A DNA stretch of 64,000 nucleotides from Yamagishiella unicocca (Eukaryota; Chlorophyta; Chlorophyceae; Chlamydomonadales; Volvocaceae): the NCBI GenBank assembly GCA_003116995.1, contig BDSL01000033.1, forward strand, positions 839,708 through 903,707, in the 5' to 3' direction. Of this stretch, positions 24,780 to 35,900 are shown piece by piece. Positions within the stretch are counted from its first letter, which is position 1; each line of letters begins with the position of its first letter. The notes below the pieces were generated by a model. It made no database searches, was not told where the DNA came from, and worked only from the letters and a program-made list of their open reading frames with translations. The position numbers were made by a program, and so were the translations under genes.

Positions 24780-25322
24780 AGAGTGCGTGGGCGTGGCGAT
24801 GGTGGTGCAGCGCTAGCTAGATGAGTTGGACAACTGGAGTGGATTGATTGGGGGACAGGTGGCCTACGTGATTCGGCACGGTCGCAGTGGTGGTGCTGGT
24901 GGAGGGGGAGGTAAGCCTGGAGAGGGGTTGCTGGGGTCGTCGCGACGCCAGGGACTACTGTCGCGGGGCCGTGAAGCGCGCCGCGCGGTGAGACGCGATG
25001 TGCGCGAAAAGAAGCCAGTTTAAAAAAGAGGTCCCAGGTCAATGTTGGAATTAGGATGGCTGGGAGCGATGGCGAGTTGCGTATGACTGGGAGGCACGCA
25101 GCGATAGAGCTAGCGAACCCCCCGTGCCGATGGAACGTTTACTATATCATTTGCGTCTGTGCTGCTATGGTATCGTTGGCTTTTTCGCGAGCTTCTTTTG
25201 TTCGTTCGGTGTGCACGTCCTTTCGTGCCAGTTGCAGCGACTACTTAAAGGATAAATCAGGGTTCCCCCGTTCTGTATATATAGTCGATTGATTTTTGAC
25301 TGCAATCATAAAGCTGAACACC
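24780..25322. promoter_or_regulatory. Divergent promoter between J-domain and thioesterase genes
   Basis: About 540 bp separates the J-domain ATG (24779, minus) from the proposed thioesterase start (25323, plus). A TATA-like tatatata is at 25276-25283. I see no other defined element. Confidence 0.5.
25276..25283 (+). promoter_or_regulatory. TATA-like box of the thioesterase gene
   Basis: TATATATA lies about 40 nt before the ATG at 25323 (context aacaccATGcgc). If used, the 5' UTR would be very short, so either the start codon or the box may be misassigned. Confidence 0.4.
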
Positions 25323-28300
25323 ATGCGCATCTTGGAAACAGGGTATGTGGAGTGCCACGGCACCAGTGGTTGGCCGAGGCCCAGAAACTGTCTTTTGCAA
25401 GTTGGCGTTTTTATTTTCTTGATGCTCGCGGTTTTCTGTTGCCATTGGTTTTGAACTTGACAAGGGGAGAGCTGCGGCGCCGTGGCCGTCAAGTCGACCT
25501 GTCGCGGGATAACCGCAGCTGTGCTGTAGTCGCTTTGGATTTGCACATTCCTGGGAAGGGCCGACAGCCAGGGGCCCCCCGGTCTGGCCAAACTCAAATC
25601 CGCCAACTCGAGAACGACGCCGACATCGTTTACATTGGCGATGCGCCCAGCCCCACCGCGGAGCCCCTACACGGTCTGCGGGTGAGGCAACGCCGCGCCA
25701 GCGACTCTTTCACAACCTCACGCGCCACCAGCTCCGCAGCAGAGGCCTGTCCGCAAGTGCAACGAAGCACTGTGTTTAGCCGCGCGCAAGGCCGGTGCAG
25801 CCACGTGGGCCGGTTCCACGGTTGCTCCGCTGCCGCGCCACCACCAACGGCCTCATTCTCTCTGCAGCAATCAGCGATGCTGACGCCCGAGCAGGCTCGC
25901 AAGATAAGCCTGATCGAGGTGCGGCGGAGGTTGCAACCCTGTGGCTTCCCTCCGGTTTACTAATCCGGCGCAGCCGGCTGCAAGCGTTTCGCTCCGCTCC
26001 CTCTACAGTACTATCACCACCGCCGAGCGTCATAACGAAACGAAGCCGCAGCCGCGCCAGGCAACTGCCGCTAGCAGCCCTCGCATACGCTAACGTTGTA
26101 ATAGTTACTGTGCTGCAAAGTGAACCAAGTAAAATATAGGCAAGGAAACCTGTCGCTGTGTAATTTGCGCGCGGCACTCGGCCCGAGAATACCAAGGTCC
26201 ACGATTCATGGCCCACGTGCGAAACCTCACCGGGCCTTGTGCGCAGGTGCTGTTGGAGGAGGCGGAGGAGCAGCATCCTGGGGAGAGCATTGAGGCGCCG
26301 CCCGAACAGGAGTCCCTGCAGTGGTGCAACCGGGAGGGGACCGGGCAGGGGGCAGCCGCTGATCGCCGGCGGCGGCGTGGGGCCTAGCCGTGGAACGTCC
26401 GAACGTGCACGGCGTTGATGCTGTTTGGGCCGGGTTGCAGCGCAGGGAGCTCACGCCACGCTCGCGGGTCCTATGTTGCCGTACAGGTCGGAGGACCAGA
26501 TCCGGCGTTTCTTCAGCGACCGGCTGGGTCGCTTGTCGCGAGTCGGCGAGCCCCACAACGGCCCCGGACCCAACGGCGCCTTCGGAGCCTGCGACAGAGC
26601 CGCGCCCAGCGCCGAAACCGCACATCAATGCGCGGCATCTGCCGCGGCTGCTGCCCCTCCTCCCGTCGTACTCCCGGCCTGCGCCCCCGAGGTGTTTGCC
26701 CGGTGGTTCCCCGGCCTGAAGCTGAGCGGCACCGGAACGCAGAACCCCAGGTGCGCGTTACCACCCGGCAGCTACCGCCCCTCTTTCACTCCCTCGAACC
26801 CTAACTGGCACCTAGGTCCATCGGCCCTACCCATGTGCGCATGGATGCTTCGATTGTCGTGTTAGCCTTTCGCCGCAACCGCGATCGCAACGCCCCTCGC
26901 AGGATGCGCGTGTTTGCCTTCCATAGCGCGGGTAACGCGGAGGACATGTGGACCTCGGAGGGCACCGGAGCGCGCCGCAGCCCCAGCCCGCTGCTGGTGA
27001 GGTGGAGGGGACCGCGAGGGGGCACACAGCGATGGGAGGCTGCGAGGAAACAAAAACCTCCGGTGAACCGAAACCGCGGAAGCGGCATAACTAGTAACAT
27101 ACAAGGGAAAGGGAGGCACGGAGGCACAAAAGGCATCAGTTCGGTTCATGAAGGAGTACCAGCGCCAATAATAACAGGCTAATGAACTGCCTGATTCGAG
27201 ATGAGCCAAGGCGCTGTCTGTATCCTTGTCGTCGGGGTTTGTTGCGATTCCTGAATCTCTGCCTCGCTGTCCCGTTCCGCCGGCCAGGAGTGGTGCCGCT
27301 CCAGGGGGGTCGAGCTGCTGGCGGTGCAGATGCCGGGCCGGGGCAGCAGGGCCCGGGAGCCGTTCATCACCACCGCGCAGGTGAGAAAGCGAGCGGCCTT
27401 CTGCTGGGGCGCGTTTCGCTAGCCCGCGACGCGCGAAGGCGGCAGCCATTTGGGAAAGGCCGCCATCCAGGTCGCCAGTCGGGAAGGACGTGGGGGTCTG
27501 GTTCCTTGCGCAAAGCGGCGGTTTACTTACTTCTTCCGTTGCAAGGGCCCTAACTTTGAGTCGGAATGGTGACGTGTGCGAGGAGGATCCGCTGGCCACC
27601 TCAACGGCACGCCCTCCCTCCACGCCCACCTGCCATCGCTGGGCCCCATCTTACACGGCGGCGCCCGCAACCCTCCCAAACAGGACGCGGCCCGTGAGTT
27701 GCTGCCCGTGGTGGCGCCCTCCCTGGCGTCGGGTGTGCCGTATGCCGTACTTTCGCACTCGTTCGGCACGTGGGTGTGCTTCGAGCTGCTGTGCGCGGCG
27801 CGGCGTGCGCGCCTGCCCATGCCGCGCACGTGGTGCCTCTCCGCCATGCCGTACCCAGACCTGCCGTACATCGAGCGGCCGTGGCGGCAGCAGAGATCTC
27901 TGGGAGATGCCGACTTCAAGGTGGGGGGCATCATGGCCATGGCCATTGAGGCAGAAGTGGTTTCGGGGCTGTTGACTTGTATATGTTTCGAGAGCCTCTC
28001 CTGGGCGCGCGCTTGCGCACGTCGACCCGGCCCGATGGCGTCTGTTGACGTTGTTGGGAGAGGGCTGTCGAGTTGGCGCGCGGCACCCCGGCCACAGCGC
28101 CCCGGTTCGAGGCCGCCTGTTAACGACAACACCCGGTGCACGTCGGTCTTTGTCTCCTCCGTCTTTCTCAGTGTCCGGCGATGTGCCCGATGGTTCTACC
28201 TCTTGGTCTGGAACCCACTCTAACCGTTACAACAACACCCGGTGGGTGCTGCCTGGTGTCTTCGCTGCTTACCTGCAGGATGAGATGCGAGGTTGGGACG

Positions 28301-31115
28301 TGAACGAGGTGGTCTTCTCGCCTGACCTGTGGCAGGTGCGCAATGGGAGGGAGTGGGGGTCCGGCGAGAAGACCCGGTCGCACGACAACGGAAACGGAGG
28401 GCAGAAAGGGAGGCCGGGTGTAGGGTAGGGTAGCTCAGGAATGATGCCGTGGGCAGGGTGGGTCGATGCGGTGGGCTGCGGATGCATGCAGCACTAGCAA
28501 ATGTTTATGCGGGCTGTGGGCAAAAAGGCAGAGCCGTCGAGTTTCAGCCTTACGACAGGAAGCCAGCTGACGGCAACATGTTTTACTCGGCGGCGAAAAT
28601 GCATCCACAGTCAACGACGTAACCCGTAGGACAGAACCCCCCTCACCCGCGCTCCGTCCCCTCCCCTCGCCCGCCAGTTGTACGGCCCCATCCTACGAGC
28701 CGATTGCACCGTGTTCGATGAGTACGAGCTACAGCCCGACGTGCCGCTCGTCCGGCAGCAGCTACAGCCACCGGGGAGCGCCGCCGGCGGCGGGACGCCG
28801 GTGGCGGCTGAGGCCGGTATGTGGGTGGGGTCGCTGCGGCCACCAGGGGTGCGTGGGTGCCTGTTCTCGCAGAACACCGTTTCGGGCGTCCACCCACATC
28901 CTCGCATGACCACCTCCCCTCCCTCCCCTCCTCCCCTTGGTGTTTCGTGGATTCGCGGACGTAATATAACCACCTCCTCTCCTCCCCCCTCATGCGTTCT
29001 TATGTCATCCCCTCGCGCGACCTCGCCATCGGCCTAATCCCAGGCGATGTGACAAGCGCGGCCCCGTCGCCGCCGAAGCCGCCACCGGTGGAGCCGTTTG
29101 ACTTCCCAATCGCCGCTTTCTGCGGCACCCAGGACAGGTAGGTGCGCGGGATGGGTGTGTTGGTGTTGGAGGGACCAGAGACGTTCGGACTAGCCTAGAA
29201 TGGCACAGCCGTTACACGTGGTCGGTTAGCGTTGCGCTCCGCTAACGACAGCCCTTGCGCTCGGGCATAGACGTGGATGTCTAAGGTGACACAAAAGGTC
29301 CTGGCAGGCTGCTTAAGACGAAACAGCCTGTCCCAACTGCCGGGCTGACAGCTCGCTACGGCTGCTGACAGCCGGCCTATCACAAACAGACAGGCGGCCT
29401 CTCACAGGCCCCTGGGTCGGCGCGACACCCTATCGCACCAACACGCCCCCTCGAGCCGAACCGGGGGCCGAGCCTCTAGCTCAAAGGCACTGCTGAGTCA
29501 GTCCGCCTACAACGAACCACTAAACGAAAAACACACTTGGCAGCGCGAGCGCTGCATAAGCGCAAGACGCCCCCTCAAACAAAAACACCTTAAAACTAAG
29601 GCAAAAACGAATGAGGCAGACTAGGCGACTCCGAGCGCGACACGGCAGCGCACAAACTTCGGCTCGGCCAGAGCCTTGGTTAGGATGTCCGCCACCATGT
29701 CATCCGTCGTGCAGTACGCCAGCTGCACCTCTCCGCGTGCGACCCGCTCGCGTACTAGGTGGTGGTGCACATCGATGTGCTTAGAGCGCACCGACGTAAT
29801 GGGGTTGTGCGCGAGGCTCAACGCCCCCCGCGAGTCCAGCTGAATGCTGACTGCCTTGTGCTCCAGCGCAAGGTCTGCGGCCAGCTTGCGCAGCCATAGG
29901 GCCTCGCGCACAGCCGCTGCGGCAGCCTGGTATTCCGCCTCCACGGACGACGACGCCACAGTGCGCTGCAGCTGGCTGCTCCAGCTTACCGCCGCACCGC
30001 CGAGCCTGAACACATAGCCCGTGGTTGAGCGGCGGGTAGCGGGGTCTCCAGCCCAGTCCGCGTCGCAGTAGCCGGAGAAGCCGCTGGCTGAAGCAGTAAG
30101 GACGCTCAACCACGGGCTATGTGTTCAGGCTCGGCGGTGCGGCGGTAAGCTGGAGCAGCCAGCTGCAGCGCACTGTGGCGTCGTCGTCCGTGGAGGCGGA
30201 ATACCAGGCTGCCGCAGCGGCTGTGCGCGAGGCCCTATGGCTGCGCAAGCTGGCCGCAGACCTTGCGCTGGAGCACAAGGCATTCAGCATTCAGCTGGAC
30301 TCGCGGGGGGCGTTGAGCCTCGCGCACAACCCCATTACGTCGGTACGCTCTAAGCACATCGATGTGCACCACCACCTAGTACGCGAGCGGGTCGCACGCG
30401 GAGAGGTGCAGCTGGCGTACTGCACGACGGATGACATGGTGGCGGACATCCTAACCAAGGCTCTGGCCGAGCCGAAGTTTGTGCGCTGCCGTGTCGCGCT
30501 CGGAGTCGCCTAGTCTGCCTCATTCGTTTTTGCCTTAGTTTTAAGGTGTTTTTGTTTGAGGGGGCGTCTTGCGCTTATGCAGCGCTCGCGCTGCCAAGTG
30601 TGTTTTTCGTTTAGTGGTTCGTTGTAGGCGGACTGACTCAGCAGTGCCTTTGAGCTAGAGGCTCGGCCCCCGGTTCGGCTCGAGGGGGCGTGTTGGTGCG
30701 ATAGGGTGTCGCGCCAACAGGGTGGATAATAACTGAAGCCTGGGCCGATGCTGCCATCGCTACTGCTGCCCGCGCCCAGCATCCATCTGTCAGCTGGCGC
30801 GCGGGTTCAAACCAATGCCATAGACTTGTGCCCGTCAGACCCAGCGCCCCATTCTCTGCCCTCAACTTCCTCATTGGATTCAGCCCACGTGCTTCCTCAA
30901 CCTCTAACCCTCCCTGGAGTCCCCGCACACGCAGGCGGGTGAGCCGGGAGCTGGTGGCGCCGTGGGCTCGCTTCACTCGCGGCACGTTCCGGTTATCCCA
31001 GATCGAGGGTAACCACCTGTGGCCCATCAACAACCGGGAGGCGAAAGCAACGTGGCTGGCGGAGGTGGTTAGCGTGTTGCAGGCGGCTGTTGATGCTGTT
31101 GACGGGTCTCGATAG
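25323..31115 (+). CDS. Type II (GrsT/TesA-like) thioesterase, alpha/beta hydrolase
   Basis: Exons: 5' part uncertain and ending at 25918, then 26247-26323, 26487-26750, 26903-26996, 27288-27380, 27684-27920, 28279-28335, 28678-28816, 29044-29137, 30935-31115 (TAG). All phases from 25918 onward agree. The catalytic core opens with [17 protein letters not shown], then the oxyanion-side strand [17 protein letters not shown], the nucleophile elbow SHSFG (Ser codon 27759-27761), the lid-side segment around 28279-28335, the acid in FCGTQDR (29120-29137) and the His in GNHLWP (30935 exon). This is the full triad of stand-alone thioesterases that unload or proofread acyl carriers of polyketide or peptide synthases. 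The ~200-residue N-terminal extension is unrecognised. I propose ATG 25323 with a short intron into the open frame before 25460, but this is a guess. The last intron (29138-30934) holds a copia palindrome. Confidence 0.8.
28168..28236 (+). repeat. Dispersed ~65-bp element, copy A
   Basis: Starts ctcagtgtccggcgatgtgc and runs through a core (cgatggttctacctcttggt) to a taaccgttacaacaa tail. It lies in the thioesterase intron 27921-28278. Near-identical copies are at 50541-50610 and 57774-57836, with a diverged inverted copy at 63140-63178. Confidence 0.85.
29419..30031. repeat. Left arm of 613-bp inverted repeat
   Basis: Reverse complement of 30103-30715. The only mismatch I noticed is 29851 against 30283 (a Val/Phe difference between the two RNase H frames). 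The unpaired loop is 30032-30102. Confidence 0.9.
29621..30109 (-). pseudogene. Truncated copia RNase H frame (minus copy)
   Basis: An open frame with recognisable Ty1/copia RNase H sequence from DADWAGD near its start to the ADILTKAL tail before the stop. It lacks all upstream polyprotein domains, and its first few codons belong to the duplication junction. It is not a host gene. Confidence 0.85.
30103..30715. repeat. Right arm of 613-bp inverted repeat
   Basis: Pairs with 29419-30031 across a 71-nt loop. The arm ends abruptly at gcgcc (30711-30715), after which the sequence is unique intron DNA. Confidence 0.9.
30121..30513 (+). pseudogene. Truncated copia RNase H frame (plus copy)
   Basis: The same RNase H terminus on the opposite strand. 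It lacks the first catalytic Asp segment (DADWAGD), which lies only in the loop of the palindrome. Its protein differs from the minus copy by one residue (Phe for Val). Confidence 0.85.
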
Positions 31116-32929
31116 GCAGGTCTCGTAGGCGGCGGGCGAGCAGCGGGAGATGCCGTTTGCCGAGCCAAGGCCGGGGGTATGAGAGGAAACCCGTAATCGG
31201 CCAAGGGCGGGGGGAGGGGGGCAGCCGGATGGCGGTCGGGTCGCAGTTTCGCACTGGGTGAACACTGGCGCTGTCGGGCGGCTATGTAGCTGTTCTTACG
31301 GCTACTGACGGCCATCCTGTTCGAACGGCGGCCGAACGGCTTTCGGAAGCTGAGGGTGGGCAAAGTCGAGGATGGAGTGGCAGGATGAGCAGACGTAAGA
31401 TTAAGATTACGAAATGTTTCGTGGGTTGGGAGGCGCAGAGGTGGGTGCCAGCCAGTGCCAGCGCAATCAGAAGCGACTGGTCCTAGGGAGCTGTGTGCAG
31501 TGCGGTCCTCCGAAGAAACTTCCTATCACAAGCAAGGCAGGCGTGGGCAATACACGAGGGGAATGTAAGCGTATAGGATATGCACAATGTGTGCATTCTC
31601 GCAGTTCGTTGCGAGGCTCGCTTACACTAACATGCAAGGGCATCCACCAACCGTGCCGTTCCCGAGGACATCCGCAACTCCGACTGGGAAGGAACGCTGT
31701 ACGGCATCGAGAAAGTCGCCAGCAGGGTCTGCCCTGGTGTATGGGGGGAAGAGGCCGGAAGATAAGCGGGAGGAGGGGCCCTACGGGGCACAGCGGGTAC
31801 ACATGCATGTGCCGTATGGCACATCCGGCTGGTGCTCAATTAGCTGGGTGCCTCGAGTGATCCATCAAACCACAAGGGATGCTGAAGTACATCGCGGGGA
31901 CAGAAATCAGGAGGAAATATGAGCGAGCCTAGGCGTATACATGACCGTGCGTGCACGCGCGCATGGAATGGATTCAATCTTTAGCGCTTTCCATGTGGCA
32001 CTACCCGCGCGTTTTGATGGTTATTAGCAAGCTGAAATGCAACGGAATGTCCTGCGGCCAGTCTAGGATTAATTTGACTGATTGCAAGCTCTTCGGGCTC
32101 ATAAGACCCATTGTACCGCGAACCATTGGATTGTAAGAACATAACTTTGTGATGTAGCAGGCCAAGGGGGAGTTACTTGCTGCAAATTGTGTCTGCCGAC
32201 ATAACGGTTTTTGCGAGCCAGCAGAAGCGACACAGAAAAATAAGTTTGTTAGCCGGCATAATTGTATATCCAAATATTAGGACAGGGAATCGTTACTTGC
32301 TTTAACCCTTTATCAATTGTCCGATTCCTTGGTGACCGTCTGAAGGCCTCGTGGCCTCGTCTTCGTCATTGACGCCATGTGGCCCTGTAGACAGCAGGGA
32401 AAGACTACCAAAGCATATTTGCTGGGCTCGGTACTCGAGTTGAGTCGCGCAAAGCCCCGAGCCGGGAAACCGGTACGAATATGAAAGTTACGCATCGCAA
32501 ACAAGCACCGTCCGTACGGCTATCGAAAGAAGCAAATTGAAGCAAGCCTATGATAAGTAAGCTTTGTTTATATAACCTAGTTCAGCGCGATGCACAGCCG
32601 TATGGAAGACGCGCGCTTGCACTCAGTGTAACGCACGTCTGTTTAATTGCATCAGCACGAATTATCAGCGCTCGAATAAATATATAGGCCATTGGGCATC
32701 CGAGGAGGAATCATAGGAGATTCCTGTACATCCCGTTGCGGCCCAAGTACGGATTGACTTTTCCAATCCTTTCCCCTCACTGGAAACTGGACCAACTGTC
32801 TGGGTGGACACCTCGCTGTATTCCGTTTGCAATATCTGTTGTTAGATCCAAGTGCACATGCTTCCAGTATTGCACGCTCGACTCTTAACGCTGGGGACTT
32901 GGAACTAGGCCAGCAGTGCCACCCATACA
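31116..32929. other. Spacer between thioesterase and Ca2+-ATPase genes
   Basis: It starts with the thioesterase 3' UTR (TGTAA at 31564-31568) and ends with the ATPase promoter. From about 31950 the sequence becomes AT-rich. A tatata run lies at 32681-32686, about 245 nt before the ATPase ATG. I see no credible coding frame. Confidence 0.55.
31564..31568 (+). promoter_or_regulatory. Candidate TGTAA poly(A) signal of the thioesterase gene
   Basis: First TGTAA downstream of the stop at 31115, about 450 nt away. Confidence 0.45.
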
Positions 32930-35900
32930 ATGTCTCGCGGCGCCGTCGCTAATGTCGACGAAGAAGCGCATGCGAAGCTGCCATGTGTATATGATGTGGA
33001 CCTGGAGGAGCTAACCAAGGCAAATGAGGTGTGGACATTATGACACCTACGCTGCCAAAGCTTGGAATCCTATGCATGATTGCTCCCTGTCTACAGGAAA
33101 AAGATATGGAATTCTACGCCAGGGTTGGGAGAGCCGAAGGCCTGGCAAAGATATTGGCCAGCTCGCCAGACCAAGGCCTGAACCCGGACGCAAATGCCAG
33201 CGGCAGAGATTCGGTGGCAGAGCACCGCAACGTATACGGTGCTAATAAATATGCGGTAGTGCCGCCTAAGAATGTGAGACACCGCGAGTGATACCTCTGC
33301 ATGCAGCATTGCGTAGCAAGGATGCAAATAGCTATGGAAGTTCACGTCAAGGCAAATCTTGTCGTCTTTGCAACTGCAGTTCTTCGTGCTTGTCTGGGAG
33401 GTGATACAAGACCCCATTCTGATATTGTTGATTGCGGCGGCAACGGTAAGGTGGCCTGTGTGTCGGTGATTGGTACTGCCTAGTGCGAATTACACGACTA
33501 GCGATGAGGCGGCAACGGATGAAGCAGCAACGGCACCCCAAGTTGCTTATGTTCTGTTGAGGCTGTCCACCACCGACGCCACACGCATTTTGTTATGGGG
33601 ATACGATGAAAATAGGAAAAGAAATCAAAGCCTGTTTGTCCTCAAGCGCTATAGTGCTAAAAGAAACCCACATGCGATTTCACCACATCAGGTGTCAACG
33701 GTTCTCGGGTCCGCCATCCCTGAAGAGCGCGAAGCAAACCACTGGATTGAGGTACGCATGATTCGCAGTGGTGCAGTGTTAGGTTGACCGTGAGCAGTAG
33801 TGGCACCACCTCCCGTGCAACCCGCGCATAACGGGCGTGCTCGACACAAGTTCGTGGCGCCCACTGCCACGAAATGCGGGCCCGGCAGCTTTTGCCTTCA
33901 AGGACTCTTTGCAAACATGATAACGGAACTCCACTGCTGGAAAGTCGATTTCACACCATGTCTTGGTTCCTGATTCCACGCACGCACTGTTTCGCAGGGC
34001 GTGGCTATTTGGGTGGCGGTCATTCTCGTCACGCTTGTGGGTAAGCCATCCGTCACATTGCACTCCCTACACCGGACCGCACGTCGCAAGCGGGAGGGCC
34101 GCATGCGGATGGCGTTAATGTCAGGAACAGCGTGGAAGTGCGATGCCATGCAGGCCTTGAAGCATTACTGCGGCATGAAGGATCGTCTGGCACGCCACCC
34201 TGCTTTAGATTGTGGGGTGCATGCTTGCAAGCGTTTTACCGTGTCGTGGAGAGAGGTGGTGCGTATTGAAGGCTACATGTTGCGATAGGCCGCCGCAGAG
34301 TCAGCAATGTCCTCTCGGCATCTGTCAATCCCTCAACGGAACCCCATGGACTTGGTTGTTACTTCCTAACCACCGGCGCTGGCCTTGCCTTGCTCGGCCT
34401 GCTCGCGATCCTATTAGGCGCCGGAAACGATTACTCGAAGGACCTACAATTCAAAAAGTTGAATGCACAAAAGGACAAGATCCAAATTAAGGTCATCCGC
34501 GGCGGGAAGTCGATGGAGGTGGAAAACACGGACATCGTCGTCGGGGACGTTGTTATCCTCAACACGGGCGATAAGGTGGTGGCGGATGCTATCGTATTGG
34601 ACAGCCAGGGCCTTACCATGGATGAGGCCTCGCTGACGGGCGAGTCGGACCCTATGAAGAAAAACCTCACGGAAGACCCATGGGTCATGTCCGGCACCCA
34701 GGTGCGGTGGAGGCTGCCTCCGCTCTCCGGCGAAGGGGGAGGGGTTGCGGAGGGCAAACCCACAATCTGGAACTCGAGCGAGGATTCAAATGCCAGCTGG
34801 AGAGGAGTTTTCGACACGCGTTTGTACGCGCGGGGGCGGGGCGGGCTTTGAGGTGTCGAGTGGTTGGCCATGTGCGCAGTTGCTGGTGTTCCCTGCATTC
34901 CGTTCTGAAGAGGAGCACATGTGATCCGCATTTGCACTGCCGTCGGGCAACAGTCGCTTGGGCAGCAGCTCTTGCACTTGGTGCCGTCGGCTGGAGTGTG
35001 GCGTTGTGCCTGGATGTGTACCAACGAGCACCTCCCCCGTGGGTGAAACAACACGCACGCTATGACTCAGGTGACGGAGGGCAGCGGGCATGTGCTCGTT
35101 ATTGCCGTGGGCCCGAACAGCACGTGGGGCAAGACGATGGCGCTGGTTTCGGAGGCGGGCGACGAGGAAACGCCGCTGCAGCAGAAGCTCGGGGTGCTGG
35201 CGACGGCCATCGGCAAAATCGGTTTGGGCGTCGCCATCTCGTGTTTCATAGCGCAGCTCATCAAGTGAGTGCAGCGGCGGAGGGTGGGGCGTGGGGGTGG
35301 GGTCCCGTGGGGGGGGCCGATTGCCCGGGTCGCGTAGAAGGCACCTTGCTTCATTACTGACTGTCAAAAGCAGCACCAACCCTTTCGGTTTCACCCTTGC
35401 GCCGCATTGGATCGCTTCGTTGCATTGGGTCGCTGACACGGTGTGTTTAGGTTCGGGGGGCTCATGCCACCCCATGAAAAGGGGGCTTCATGTCGCAGCA
35501 TAAAGACACGATGCAACTCGGGAAACTCATTGCGGTCGTGTTTGCGTTGCGTGCGCACTCCGCCTGCCGTTGGTACGGCAGCTGACGGGCCCGTCCGGAC
35601 CTACCTCATCCACTTCCTCATCCATGCGGCTCATCCACCCGTCCGTCCCTCTGATGCGGATCGCATCGCGGTCGGTGGGTCGCAGGTGGTGCGTCGAGAA
35701 CAATGGCTTCCCCATTAAGGAAATCAACAACAACGGTCCGGTACAGTTCTTCTTGTACGCCATCACCATTATCGTGGTGGCAGTGCCGGAGGGCCTGCCC
35801 CTGGCGGTGACCATCTCCCTAGCCTACTCCATGAAGAAGATGTTTGCGGGTGAGTGGCTGCCTCCCCGATGTCGTACGAATTGTACGGCAACCTGCATTG

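Larger units (their letters stand above)
29201..30715. mobile_element. Ty1/copia 3'-end fragments arranged as a palindrome
   Basis: Two head-to-head copies of the 3' end of a copia-type retrotransposon. The minus-oriented copy carries the end of the integrase-RT-RNase H polyprotein (RNase H motifs [17 protein letters not shown], a [12 protein letters not shown] helix and the ADILTKAL tail, stop at 29621), then a ~180-bp spacer with a purine-rich tract and a probable LTR at 29443-29201 (TG...CA on its own strand). The plus copy (30103-30715) repeats the RNase H end (stop at 30513) and only the first ~25 bp of the LTR. Neither copy has gag, protease, integrase or RT, so both are dead fragments. 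No target-site duplication was found. The element lies inside the last thioesterase intron. Osser of Volvox is a known copia relative, but identity is not testable here. Confidence 0.85.

Noticed and set aside
29621..30513. The two RNase H open frames as host genes
   Set aside because: Both are 3' fragments of a copia polyprotein without start context or catalytic completeness, lying inside an intron.
30800..30825. B-box-like gggttcaaacc as a tRNA gene
   Set aside because: No A box at the right distance and no cloverleaf could be folded around it; it lies in the thioesterase intron.
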